DNA of 51,885 bases from Archangium violaceum Cb vi76 (GTDB taxonomy: Bacteria > Myxococcota > Myxococcia > Myxococcales > Myxococcaceae): positions 1 through 51,885 of the forward strand of contig NZ_JPMI01000257.1 of the NCBI RefSeq assembly GCF_000733295.1. The letters run 5' to 3'. The position numbers were made by a program, and so were the translations under genes. The notes under the pieces were generated by a model. That model did no database searches, had not been told where the DNA came from, and saw only the letters and a program-made list of their open reading frames with translations. Positions 15,507 to 23,147 of the stretch are shown here, piece by piece (the stretch's first letter is position 1; every line of letters begins with the position of its first letter).

Positions 15507-16346
15507 ATGGAACGGCATGAAGCGCTCGAAACCCTTCCGGAAGCGACGGAGGGAGGCGGTGCACGCGGCCAGGCCGCGTGGAACCTGTTGATGGTGGTGC
15601 TGGCGGTGGCCAGCCTCGGTCCCATCCTCTGGGTCGAGCTGGCGGGCATCAACTGGCCGGATTCCCGCTTCCAGGTGCTCGCGGCGGTGGACCTGGTCTT
15701 CGTCCTGATCTTCCTCGGCGACTTCGTCGTGGGGTGGGCCAGGGCGGAGGATCGCAAGGCGTGGTGGAAAAGCCACTGGTACGAGCTGCCGGGCCTCGTC
15801 CCGCTCTACTTCGAGGCGTTCGCCTTCCTGCGCGTCGCCCAGGTGCTGCGTCTGGCGCGGGTGCTGCGGCTGCTGCGCGCCCTCTCCGCGTTCCGGCGCC
15901 TGCGCGCGCTGGCCTTCGTGGACGTGCTCCTCAACCGCAACAAGCTGGGCTATACGCTCGTCATCTCCGCGTCGGTGGTGCTGAGCCTGGCCTCGGTGGT
16001 GTGGTTGCTGGAGCGCGACACCAACCCCGGACTCAGCCGCTTCGGTGACGCGCTCTGGTGGGCCATCGTCACCACGACGACGGTGGGTTACGGCGACATC
16101 ACCCCGCAGACGGGCCTGGCCCGCGTCGTCGCCACGGTGCTGATGCTCATGGGCATCGGGCTCATCGGCGTGGTGGCCTCCAGCATCAGCGCGGCCATCA
16201 TCGCCATGGGCGGCGCGGCGCCCGAGGACTCGCCCGCCCCGTCGCAGGGCCTGGCGCATGAGCTGGAGCGGCTCGCGGACTTGAAGGCGCGGGGTCACCT
16301 GACCGACGAGGAGTTCACGGCGGCCAAGCGCAAGCTGCTGGGCTGA
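15507..16346 (+). CDS. voltage-gated-type potassium channel with SHOCT-like tail
   Basis: A 279-residue ion channel. Four to six hydrophobic spans precede the pore: S1 about 25-46, S2 about 55-75, S3 about 92-105, then an Arg-rich S4 (V-L-R-L-A-R-V-L-R-L-L-R-A-L, about 114-127). S5 is about 150-170 and the pore helix with selectivity filter T-T-T-V-G-Y-G-D is at 190-197; S6 follows at about 205-232. TVGYGD marks K+ selectivity. The C-terminus has a short SHOCT-like helix pair (E-L-E-R-L-A-D-L-K-A-R-G-H-L-T-D-E-E-F, about 249-267), a motif that mediates oligomerisation in other proteins. It resides in the inner membrane. It is next to, and convergent with, the RidA-like gene. Confidence 0.9.
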   Translation: MERHEALETLPEATEGGGARGQAAWNLLMVVLAVASLGPILWVELAGINWPDSRFQVLAAVDLVFVLIFLGDFVVGWARAEDRKAWWKSHWYELPGLVPLYFEAFAFLRVAQVLRLARVLRLLRALSAFRRLRALAFVDVLLNRNKLGYTLVISASVVLSLASVVWLLERDTNPGLSRFGDALWWAIVTTTTVGYGDITPQTGLARVVATVLMLMGIGLIGVVASSISAAIIAMGGAAPEDSPAPSQGLAHELERLADLKARGHLTDEEFTAAKRKLLG

Positions 16347-16349
16347 GAT

Positions 16350-16739
16350 TCACTCGGGGACGATGGCCTCGGCCTCGATCTCCACGAGCATCACCGGGTC
16401 GATGAGTCGTTGCACCTCCACCATGCTGGTGGCGGGGCGGATGGTGCCGAAGAACTCGCCATGGGCCCGGCCCACGTCCCCCCAGAGGGAGATGTCCGTC
16501 ACGTACATGCGGGTGCGGACCACGTGCTCCATCCGGCCACCCAGGGCCTCGACGGCTGTCTGGATGTTGGTCAGCGCCTGGACGGTCTGGGCGTAGATGT
16601 CTCCCTCGCCCACCACATGGCCCGAGGCGTCCGTGGCGGTGGTGCCGGAGACGGAGATGAACGGGCCCACGCGGACGGCCCGGCAATAGCCCACACGCGG
16701 TTCCCAGGCGGTACCGGTCGAGTAGGTGGTGCGTTGCAT
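16350..16739 (-). CDS. RidA/YjgF family protein
   Basis: A 129-residue Rid-family protein from ATG 16739. It shows the family fold order: N-terminal strand (Y-C-R-A-V-R-V-G-P-F-I-S-V-S-G-T-T-A), central helix (Q-T-V-Q-A-L-T-N-I-Q-T-A-V-E-A-L-G-G), the R-T-R-M-Y-V-T-D strand, and the C-terminal segment R-P-A-T-S-M-V-E-V...V-E-I-E-A-E-A-I-V. The arginine equivalent to the catalytic Arg105 of RidA falls in R-P-A-T, and the terminal glutamate pattern E-I-E-A-E is present, so imine/enamine deaminase activity is possible. The G-T-T-A in place of S-G-Q-x-G suggests a Rid subgroup other than archetypal RidA. It lies convergently three bases from the K+ channel stop. Confidence 0.85.
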   Translation of the reverse strand: MQRTTYSTGTAWEPRVGYCRAVRVGPFISVSGTTATDASGHVVGEGDIYAQTVQALTNIQTAVEALGGRMEHVVRTRMYVTDISLWGDVGRAHGEFFGTIRPATSMVEVQRLIDPVMLVEIEAEAIVPE

Positions 16740-16917
16740 GGGGCTCCCTGCGGCAAAGGGGTAGAGGAGCCCCCACCCTAGCGCTCTCCGAGCGGGAGTG
16801 GGCACATACCCGGTGTCCAGGCGGGGGCCCGCTGGCCCGGATGCTTCCCGGCGGAACGGCTCTCCCACATTGAAGCCCGCGAAAAAACGCACGCCCCGTG
16901 ATAGTTCCCTTCCCGAT

Positions 16918-18537
16918 ATGGCACCCGAGCTCGACCAGGAAGTCGCCCGTCGGCGAACCTTCGCGATCATCTCCCACCCCGACGCCGGTAAGACGACCCT
17001 TACCGAGAAGCTGCTGCTCTACGGCGGCGCCATCCACCTGGCTGGCAGCGTGAAGGCCCGCCGTGCGAGCCGCCACGCCACGAGCGACTGGATGGAGCTG
17101 GAGAAGGAGCGTGGAATCTCCGTCACCTCCTCGGTGCTCCAGTTCCCCTACCGCGGCCACGCGGTGAACCTGCTGGACACCCCGGGCCACCAGGACTTCT
17201 CCGAGGACACCTACCGCACCCTGGCGGCGGCCGACTCGGCGGTGATGCTCATCGACGCGGCCAAGGGCGTCGAGCCGCAGACCAAGAAGCTCTTCAAGGT
17301 CTGCCGCATGCGCGGCATCCCCATCTTCACCTTCGTCAACAAGCTCGACCGCTGGGGCCGCGCGCCGCTGGAGCTCATGGACGAGCTGGAGCAGGTGCTC
17401 GGCATCCGCGCCTACCCGATGAACTGGCCCATTGGCATGGGGCCCGAGTTCCGGGGCGTGTATGACCGGCAGTCCAAGGTGGTGCACGTCTTCGCCGCCG
17501 AGGGCCGCCATGGCGAGTCCGAGGTGGCCGAGCGCTCCGTCTCCATCGACTCGCCGGAGATCCACTCCGTCCTGAGCGAGCGCGAGCTGGCCACGCTCAA
17601 GGAGGAGATCGAGCTGCTGGACATCGGCGGCGACGAGTTCACCCGCGAGAAGGTGGAGCAGGGGCAGCTCACGCCGATGTTCTTCGGCAGCGCCATGACG
17701 AACTTCGGCGTGCGGCCGTTCCTGGATCACTTCCTGGAGCTGGCGCCGGCGCCCACGTCGCGTCAGACGAAGAACGGGCCGCGCGAGCCCACGCACCCGA
17801 AGTTCGCGGGCTTCGTGTTCAAGATTCAAGCGAACATGGATCCGTCGCACCGCGACCGCATCGCGTTCATGCGCGTGGTGTCGGGCCGGTACACGAAGGG
17901 GATGAGCGCGTTCCACTCGCGGCTGGGCAAGGAAGTGCGTCTGGCCAAGCCGAGCCAGTTCCTCGCGGCCGAGCGCACGGCCATCGAGGACGCGTGGCCG
18001 GGGGACGTGATCGGCCTGTTCGACCCGGGCATGTTCCGCATCGGCGACACGCTGTGCGAGGGCGAGGACCTGCTGTTCGACAGCGTGCCGCGCTTCAGCC
18101 CGGAGTACTTCGCGGTGGTGCGCTCGAAGGACCCGTTGCGCCGCAAGCAGATGGAGAAGGGGCTGGAGCAGCTCTCCGAGGAGGGCACGGTGCAGATCTT
18201 CCAGCAGCTCGGAATGGGCATGAAGGATCCCATCGTGGGCGTGGTGGGAGCGCTGCAGTTCGAGGTGCTCCAGTACCGGGTGGAGCACGAGTACGGCGCG
18301 CGCATCATTCTGGACCGGCTGCCCTTCGGCCATGCGCGGTGGGTGGTGGGGCAGAACTTCGATCCGAAGACGTTCGACTGGGAAGGCAACCGGCAGACGG
18401 TGCAGGACCGGGACGGGCTGCCGCTGGTGCTCTTCCGGGACGACTGGGCGCTGCAGCACGCCGAGGAGAAGCACCCGGAGCTGAAGTTCCTCTCCGCGGC
18501 GCCGATCCTGCGTCAGCTCGCCGCCACGGGGAGCTGA
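16918..18537 (+). CDS. prfC: peptide chain release factor 3
   Basis: A 539-residue translational GTPase, close to the usual length. The start at ATG 16918 gives the canonical N-terminus E-V-A-R-R-R-T-F-A-I-I-S-H-P-D-A-G-K-T-T; an upstream in-frame extension is non-conserved. G motifs: H-P-D-A-G-K-T-T (20-27), switch II D-T-P-G-H-Q-D-F (about 87-94), N-K-L-D (about 141-144). RF3-specific features include D-W-M-E-L-E-K-E-R-G-I-S-V-T-S-S (switch I) and the later G-A-L-Q-F-E-V-L-Q-Y-R motif (about 443-453). RF3 recycles RF1/RF2 from post-termination ribosomes. A strong hairpin overlaps the stop codon (18532-18560). Confidence 0.96.
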   Translation: MAPELDQEVARRRTFAIISHPDAGKTTLTEKLLLYGGAIHLAGSVKARRASRHATSDWMELEKERGISVTSSVLQFPYRGHAVNLLDTPGHQDFSEDTYRTLAAADSAVMLIDAAKGVEPQTKKLFKVCRMRGIPIFTFVNKLDRWGRAPLELMDELEQVLGIRAYPMNWPIGMGPEFRGVYDRQSKVVHVFAAEGRHGESEVAERSVSIDSPEIHSVLSERELATLKEEIELLDIGGDEFTREKVEQGQLTPMFFGSAMTNFGVRPFLDHFLELAPAPTSRQTKNGPREPTHPKFAGFVFKIQANMDPSHRDRIAFMRVVSGRYTKGMSAFHSRLGKEVRLAKPSQFLAAERTAIEDAWPGDVIGLFDPGMFRIGDTLCEGEDLLFDSVPRFSPEYFAVVRSKDPLRRKQMEKGLEQLSEEGTVQIFQQLGMGMKDPIVGVVGALQFEVLQYRVEHEYGARIILDRLPFGHARWVVGQNFDPKTFDWEGNRQTVQDRDGLPLVLFRDDWALQHAEEKHPELKFLSAAPILRQLAATGS

Positions 18538-18560
18538 CCCCCTGAACCGGGGGTTCAGCT
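18532..18560 (+). terminator. prfC terminator hairpin
   Basis: Stem of AGCTGA plus CCCCC pairing with GGGGG, one bulged T, then TCAGCT; loop TGAACC. The stem includes the prfC TGA stop. No T-run follows. A second hairpin with almost the same core (CCCCCTGAAC, then GGGGG) is at 18998. Confidence 0.65.
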
Positions 18561-18611
18561 CCCCCGGCCCGCGTGTTACCCGGGATCTCTCGCATGTTGG
18601 CAAGAGGTCTC

Positions 18612-18992
18612 ATGAACAAGCTCGTCTGGTGTGCCGTGTGGTGTGTCGTGGCGTTGGGGCTCACGGGGTGTGGGGCCCTGGTGGATCTGGCCGGAGTCGA
18701 GACGGCGTCCGCGCACTGTGACTTCCGGGAGCGTGGCCCGAATGGCCCGGAGAATCGCTGTCAGGAGCGGGTGGAGGTCATCAAGCAGGGCGTGGAGTCC
18801 TTCAAGGGCCTCTGCGCGTCCCTGGGCGCCGTGTCCGGGGATGGCCCCTGCCCGCGCGAGGGCGTGGTCGGCGGGTGTTTCATCGGCGAGCAGGGGGACG
18901 GCAGCGACGTCAACGACTGGTACTACGCCCCGATGACCCGTGAGCAGGCCCAGGGCAAGTGCGCCTCCCGGGAGCCGTTCCTCGAGCCGTAG
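18612..18992 (+). CDS. Cys-containing lipoprotein, function unknown
   Basis: A 126-residue product from ATG 18612 with AGAGG five bases upstream. The N-terminus M-N-K-L-V-W-C-A-V-W-C-V-V-A-L-G-L-T-G-C is a lipoprotein signal with a good lipobox (L-T-G-C, Cys at 20). The mature region holds six further cysteines (in H-C-D, R-C-Q, L-C-A, P-C-P, G-C-F, K-C-A), enough for three disulfides, and no hydrophobic segment. No recognisable enzyme motif. It lies between two near-identical hairpins, so it appears to be transcribed alone rather than with the four smaller lipoproteins that follow. Confidence 0.75.
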   Translation: MNKLVWCAVWCVVALGLTGCGALVDLAGVETASAHCDFRERGPNGPENRCQERVEVIKQGVESFKGLCASLGAVSGDGPCPREGVVGGCFIGEQGDGSDVNDWYYAPMTREQAQGKCASREPFLEP

Positions 18993-18997
18993 CGGAC

Positions 18998-19013
18998 CCC
19001 CCTGAACAGGGGG
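18998..19013 (+). terminator. hairpin after lipoprotein gene
   Basis: CCCCCTG / CAGGGGG stem of seven with AA at the centre, five bases after the TAG stop of the lipoprotein gene (18990-18992). As an RNA hairpin it would open to a six-base loop. It repeats the core of the prfC terminator. Confidence 0.6.
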
Positions 19014-19078
19014 ATGAACCCGGCGGCGTTCCGAGGCAACGATGCGCGTGCCGTTCCCCGATTCATGAAAGGACACCC

Positions 19079-19339
19079 GTGAAGCGTACGTTCAAGTGCG
19101 CTGCCGCCGTCGGGCTCGCCTCGGTGCTCGTCACCGGATGCGCCGGTCCCCGGCTGGTCAGCAGCATGTCCAGGACGCGCGACGACCGGTACCGGTTCAT
19201 CTGGTACCAGAACAAGTCCGTCCCGCCGTTCAGCTACACCAGCGAGCAGGGGCTGGTGGATTGCCGCAAGGGCCAGTCTGGCCAGCTCGAGGACTGCAAG
19301 CCGGTGAAGATTCTCTTCCTCGACAAGGAGGACAAGTGA
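19079..19339 (+). CDS. small lipoprotein, paralogue 1 of 4
   Basis: An 86-residue product from GTG 19079, with AAAGGA six bases upstream. Signal peptide with lipobox V-T-G-C (Cys at 21 or 22). The mature ~65 residues contain an aromatic segment (Y-R-F-I-W-Y-Q) and then a Cys pair V-D-C-x10-C-K. The same short layout and a C-x(8-10)-C-K/R pair recur in the next three genes, so I treat them as a divergent paralogous set. Function unknown. The stop overlaps the next start (TGATG), implying translational coupling. Confidence 0.78.
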   Translation: MKRTFKCAAAVGLASVLVTGCAGPRLVSSMSRTRDDRYRFIWYQNKSVPPFSYTSEQGLVDCRKGQSGQLEDCKPVKILFLDKEDK

Positions 19340-19644
19340 TGCGCGCGTTGCTTCCCGCGGCCTCCGTACTGCTGGCCCTCGCCACCACCGGCTGCCTCAC
19401 CAGCCGCTCCATCCGCTCGGTGTCGGAGCATCCGACCCGCCCCCTGACGCTCATCCAGACGCAGGACACCCTCACCTACGTCCCCGGGTTCTACTCCGTC
19501 TCGAAGCACCAGTTCTGGAGTTGTTCCCAGCAGTCGGATCAGCTCACGTGCCGCAAGGTCTGTGACGCCCAGGGGCGGCAGCTCGACTGCCCGACGGGCA
19601 GTGTGGCCGCGGCCTCCAACAGCAACCAGATCTCCACCCGGTGA
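19339..19644 (+). CDS. small lipoprotein, paralogue 2 of 4
   Basis: A 101-residue product whose ATG overlaps the stop of the previous gene by one base. Signal peptide M-R-A-L-L-P-A-A-S-V-L-L-A-L-A-T-T-G-C with lipobox T-T-G-C (Cys 19). The mature part has a strand-rich middle (L-T-Y-V-P-G-F-Y-S-V-S-K-H-Q-F) and W-S-C-x8-C-R-K-V-C, then one more Cys (L-D-C-P). It is the only member with four mature cysteines. It ends 8 bases before the preferred start of the next gene. Confidence 0.78.
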   Translation: MRALLPAASVLLALATTGCLTSRSIRSVSEHPTRPLTLIQTQDTLTYVPGFYSVSKHQFWSCSQQSDQLTCRKVCDAQGRQLDCPTGSVAAASNSNQISTR

Positions 19645-19652
19645 GCCACGAC

Positions 19653-19922
19653 ATGCACTCGTCATTGAAGCGGATGAGCGGGGCGCTGCTGCTGGCCGCC
19701 CTGAGCGGCTGTGCGACGCCCCGTTACCTGGTGAGCGACTTCACCATGGGGGAGCGGTCGGTGAAGTACATCCTCACGCCGATCTCCGCGCGCGCCGGGA
19801 AGAACGAGGTGCAGCTCTACGACTTCATCGTCCAGATCTGTGACCTCGATACGAAGGACGAGCCGAGCGCCTGCAAGGACACGACGGTCGTCTCGAACGT
19901 GGTCCCGCAGTCCATCTATTGA
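19653..19922 (+). CDS. small lipoprotein, paralogue 3 of 4
   Basis: An 89-residue product from ATG 19653; a GTG at 19641 that overlaps the upstream stop is the alternative start, adding four residues. Lipobox L-S-G-C (Cys at 20). The mature part includes P-R-Y-L-V-S-D-F, similar to A-R-Y-V-T-A in paralogue 4, and the Cys pair Q-I-C-x10-C-K. It ends 11 bp before the next start. No function can be named. Confidence 0.75.
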   Translation: MHSSLKRMSGALLLAALSGCATPRYLVSDFTMGERSVKYILTPISARAGKNEVQLYDFIVQICDLDTKDEPSACKDTTVVSNVVPQSIY

Positions 19923-19933
19923 GGAGTACCCAA

Positions 19934-20194
19934 ATGAATCGGATCCTCCTTCCCGCCCTGCTCTGCGTGGCGCTGCTCGGGGGCTGCACCCGGACGGCCC
20001 GGTATGTGACGGCCCAGACCTGGTTCGGCCAGGACGAGTTCTACGTCGCCACCAGCGAGGTGAGCGGAAACATCCTGGCGCAGTCCTGGACCGCCCAGGT
20101 CATCACCTGCGAGCACCAGCAGGGCCACTCCCTGGTCTGCAAGCCGCAGCAGAACCTCAACCAGTACCTCAACGCCGGCAACACGGAGAAATAG
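19934..20194 (+). CDS. small lipoprotein, paralogue 4 of 4
   Basis: An 86-residue product from ATG 19934, preceded by GAGGAG with seven-base spacing, the best ribosome site of the set. Lipobox L-G-G-C (Cys 18). The mature part has A-R-Y-V-T-A, W-F-G-Q-D-E-F-Y-V-A-T and the Cys pair I-T-C-x9-C-K-P. It ends five bases from the convergent response regulator gene, leaving no room for a separate terminator. Confidence 0.78.
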   Translation: MNRILLPALLCVALLGGCTRTARYVTAQTWFGQDEFYVATSEVSGNILAQSWTAQVITCEHQQGHSLVCKPQQNLNQYLNAGNTEK

Positions 20195-20199
20195 GCGCC

Positions 20200-20877
20200 C
20201 TACACCAGCCCGCGCCGTGCCGCCTCCAGCGCGGCCTCGGCGCGGGAACAGATGTTGAGCTTCCGGTAGATGTCCTTCACGTAGCCGGCGACCGTGCTCT
20301 CGGCCAGCCCCAGCATTCCCGCGACCTCGCCGATTCTCATGCCGCGGCCGATGTAGCCGAGCACCTCGGTTTCCCGGGGCGTGAGCACCACGGGAGGGGC
20401 GGGCGGGGGGGGAGCGGGCGCCTGCTGGCGGGCTGGCTCGTGCGCGCGTTCCCGGAAGAACTCGAGGATGCGGCGGGCCACCGGCGGGGACAGGGCCGGC
20501 GTGCCTGCTTCCAGTTGCCGGAGCTGCCGCAGCCAGACCTCCTCGGGGGTCTCCTTCAGCAGGTACCCGTGCGCTCCCGCGGAGAGCGCCGGGAAGAGGT
20601 GCGCATCGTCCGCGTAGATGGTGACCACGACGATCAGCGCCGAGCCGTGGGTCTCCGCCAGTTGTCTGATGAGCTCGACGCCCGAGCCATCCGGCAGCCC
20701 GAGATCGATCAGCGCCAGGTACACGGCGCTCTTCTCCTGGATGAGCGCACGCCCCTCGGCGATGCTCCCCGCTTCGAAGATGGCGGCGTGGGGGTAGGCC
20801 TTCTCCAGCCGTTGCCGGAGGCTGGCTCGCAGCTCGGGTTGATCCTCGACGATGAGCACACGCTTCTCGTCCGTCAC
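20200..20877 (-). CDS. NarL/LuxR-type response regulator
   Basis: A 225-residue regulator. Receiver domain 1-125: acidic pair E11-D12, phosphoacceptor D58 in A-L-I-D-L-G-L-P-D, T at about 86 (V-V-T-I-Y-A-D-D) and K at about 107 (L-L-K-E-T-P). A Pro/Ala-rich linker (about 150-163) precedes the LuxR helix-turn-helix (L-T-P-R-E-T-E-V-L, then E-S-T-V-A-G-Y-V-K-D-I-Y-R-K-L). It binds DNA as a dimer on phosphorylation. Its ATG overlaps the TGA of the sensor kinase gene by four bases (ATGA), so the two are coupled and form a two-component system. The target genes are unknown; the neighbouring lipoproteins are an obvious test case. Confidence 0.94.
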   Translation of the reverse strand: MTDEKRVLIVEDQPELRASLRQRLEKAYPHAAIFEAGSIAEGRALIQEKSAVYLALIDLGLPDGSGVELIRQLAETHGSALIVVVTIYADDAHLFPALSAGAHGYLLKETPEEVWLRQLRQLEAGTPALSPPVARRILEFFRERAHEPARQQAPAPPPPAPPVVLTPRETEVLGYIGRGMRIGEVAGMLGLAESTVAGYVKDIYRKLNICSRAEAALEAARRGLV

Positions 20878-23060
20878 GCGCGCCCCTTCGCCGTGCTGGC
20901 ATACGGCCGCTCCTGTACGGGGAGGCGGAACTCCAGCAGGGTGCGCGACGGCCCGGATTCGATCCGCACCTCGCCCCCCGCCTCCTCACCGCGCTGCCTC
21001 AGGTTGCGCAGCCCTTCACCGCTGCCGGCGCCCTCGTCGAATCCCGCCCCGTCATCCCGGATGGTGAGGAGCAACTCCTCCTTTCCCTGGTGGCTGCTCA
21101 CCTCCACCTTCCGGGCCCGGGCGTGGCGGATCACATTCGAGATGGCCTCCCGCGTCATGGACACCAGCTGGCGGGAGACGTGGTGGCTCAGCTCGGCGCC
21201 GTCCGGCTCCGCCAGGGAGAGGGGCCATTCGAGCTCGATCCCCGCGGCCTCGAGCCGTTGCGCGGTCTCGTGCCGGATGTCCGCCAGCACGTCCGCGGCT
21301 GGGATGAGCCGTCCGGTCAGCGCGCTCACGATGGAGCGGATGTCGGCGATCGCCAGCCGGATGGACTGCCGGGTCCGGTCGAGCGCATCCTGGTGGAGGG
21401 CCGTCAACAGGCGCGCACCCACGTCGTCGTGGAGATCCCTGGCGATCCGGCGCCGCTCCTCCCGGACGCCGCGGTCATAGGCGTCGCGGCTGGCCTCGAT
21501 TTGCTGCATCAGCTCGACGAGGTACTCGCCCAACCGCAAGTGCTGTGGGCCGAAGAGGGTGCGGCCCTTGAAGGGATAGGCGGCGCGCAGCGCGGGCGCC
21601 GACGCCGACGGCGGCAGCAGCAGCTCGAGCCCATCCTGCTGGAGCTGGACCTGACGCACCTCGCCGTCCACGGGCTCGAGGGTGAGCGGCTCGAAGAGCC
21701 TCCCCACCAGGGACTTCCACCGCTCCGCCCGCTGCGCTCCAGCCGGTGCGAAGGCCACCTCGAGCAGCGCCTGGAAGAGCTGCTGCTCTCCGAGCTGCCC
21801 GCGCGGCACCAGGCGGGACCAGAGCCAGTTGCGCAGGGGAAGGTAGCCGAGCCCGCACAGCAGCACCGCCAGCCCCAGCGAGGGGGCCGCCTCGAGCTGC
21901 AGCAGGTAGGCGAGCGCGGCGTCCAGCAGCAGCAGCGCGAGGGCTCCACCCACCCAGAACAGGATGCGGTAGGCCCACTCGTCGAGCTCGAAGAGGCGGA
22001 ATCGGCGCAGGCCGAGCGCCAGGCCCACATCCATCAGCAGGAAGAAGCCGAAGGAGTAGCCCTGGGCGAGCGGAGGAATGCCGCCCAGCAGGGGGGCGCC
22101 TACCCGGGTGAAGACGAAGAGGCTCGCCCCCACCAGGATGGAGAGGCCGAACCACCGCAGCGAGGCCCGTGCACGCGGATCTCCCCGGGTCACCCGCCAC
22201 TGCACCCCGGCGCACCCGAGGGCGAGCAGCATCTCGGAGAGGATGGGGAGGTGCGCGCCCCACTCTGGATCCGGCGTGAGCCGGAGGAGGCTGGCGAGCA
22301 GCCACGTGACGAAGACGGCCGGCACCGCCCAGAGCGCGCGCGGCCGGACGAGCTGCCGGGGGTATGAGAGGAACAGCGCAACCAGGCCACAACCAAAGAG
22401 CGAGGCTCCCGTCTGGTTCAGCGCGGAGAGCGTGCGGAACAGCCCTCCATCGAGCGCCAGCTCCCGCGTGCTGTAGACGGCGGCGGTCACCGAGAAGAGC
22501 GGGAACATCATGCTCATCACGCCGAACATGCGGACCGCCAGGTCGCGCGAACGGAGCACGAAGACCCAGGCGCCGATCAGGAAGGCCGCGCTCCCGGCGA
22601 AGAGCTGGAACCAGAAGACGGGGGGCAGGTTCCGCAGTGGCCGCCGCGGCTCCGGGGAGAGGGTGAACGTGCGGGGCTCACCGTCCTGTCCGACGAGCTC
22701 CAGCCGCACGGAGTCCGCCGCCAGCAGCCGCGCCAGACGGCTCTGCTCCGCGAAGAAGCCATCCAGCTGCTCGTAGGTCTGGAAGAGATCCGGATCCTCG
22801 GCGAGCGCCGTCGCGGAGAGCCCGACGCGTGGATGTCCTGGAGCACCGAGGGCGAGGAGCCTCGCGGGGACGGGAAGCCGTGCGCCAGGGCCCTCCCCAT
22901 GGACGACGGTCACCGTGCCGGTCTGGAGATCGCCCTCGAGTGTCAGGCCCATCCAGGGCCGTGAGAGCGCCAGGACCACGGCCCCTGTGCACCAGAGTAC
23001 TGCGAGGAGGGCAGCTCCGAGGAGCCGGTGGGCGGGAGAACTCAGATTCACGGTGGACAT
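20874..23060 (-). CDS. membrane sensor histidine kinase (HisKA_3 type)
   Basis: A 728-residue sensor from ATG 23060. A first span (about 15-37) is followed by a ~120-residue periplasmic region, then seven or eight hydrophobic spans (about 150-385), giving a 7TMR-like membrane sensor. A cytoplasmic region of about 110 residues leads to the NarX/LiaS-type H-box R-I-A-R-D-L-H-D-D-V-G-A-R-L-L (His near 560). The HATPase has E-A-I-S-N-V-I-R-H-A-R-A, D-D-G-A-G-F-D and a G-S-G-E-G-L-R-N-L box in place of GxGLG. It phosphorylates the coupled NarL-type regulator. The ligand is unknown. Upstream hairpins separate it from the DAGT lipoprotein gene. Confidence 0.9.
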   Translation of the reverse strand: MSTVNLSSPAHRLLGAALLAVLWCTGAVVLALSRPWMGLTLEGDLQTGTVTVVHGEGPGARLPVPARLLALGAPGHPRVGLSATALAEDPDLFQTYEQLDGFFAEQSRLARLLAADSVRLELVGQDGEPRTFTLSPEPRRPLRNLPPVFWFQLFAGSAAFLIGAWVFVLRSRDLAVRMFGVMSMMFPLFSVTAAVYSTRELALDGGLFRTLSALNQTGASLFGCGLVALFLSYPRQLVRPRALWAVPAVFVTWLLASLLRLTPDPEWGAHLPILSEMLLALGCAGVQWRVTRGDPRARASLRWFGLSILVGASLFVFTRVGAPLLGGIPPLAQGYSFGFFLLMDVGLALGLRRFRLFELDEWAYRILFWVGGALALLLLDAALAYLLQLEAAPSLGLAVLLCGLGYLPLRNWLWSRLVPRGQLGEQQLFQALLEVAFAPAGAQRAERWKSLVGRLFEPLTLEPVDGEVRQVQLQQDGLELLLPPSASAPALRAAYPFKGRTLFGPQHLRLGEYLVELMQQIEASRDAYDRGVREERRRIARDLHDDVGARLLTALHQDALDRTRQSIRLAIADIRSIVSALTGRLIPAADVLADIRHETAQRLEAAGIELEWPLSLAEPDGAELSHHVSRQLVSMTREAISNVIRHARARKVEVSSHQGKEELLLTIRDDGAGFDEGAGSGEGLRNLRQRGEEAGGEVRIESGPSRTLLEFRLPVQERPYASTAKGRA

Positions 23061-23116
23061 CGGGTCCGAGTCTAACCCACGTGGGGTGAACCCCCGTAGT
23101 CGTGGGGCGGAGCCGG

Positions 23117-23142
23117 GGGGACCCGGGTTGCTCCGGGTCCCC
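23117..23142 (-). terminator. hairpin terminator of DAGT lipoprotein gene
   Basis: Perfect 10-bp stem GGGGACCCGG / CCGGGTCCCC with loop GTTGCT, just beyond the stop (23148) of the minus-strand lipoprotein gene. A second imperfect dyad (CCCACG with CGTGGG around GGGGTGAACCCCC) follows at about 23077-23106. No T-run. Confidence 0.65.
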
Positions 23143-23147
23143 AAGCG

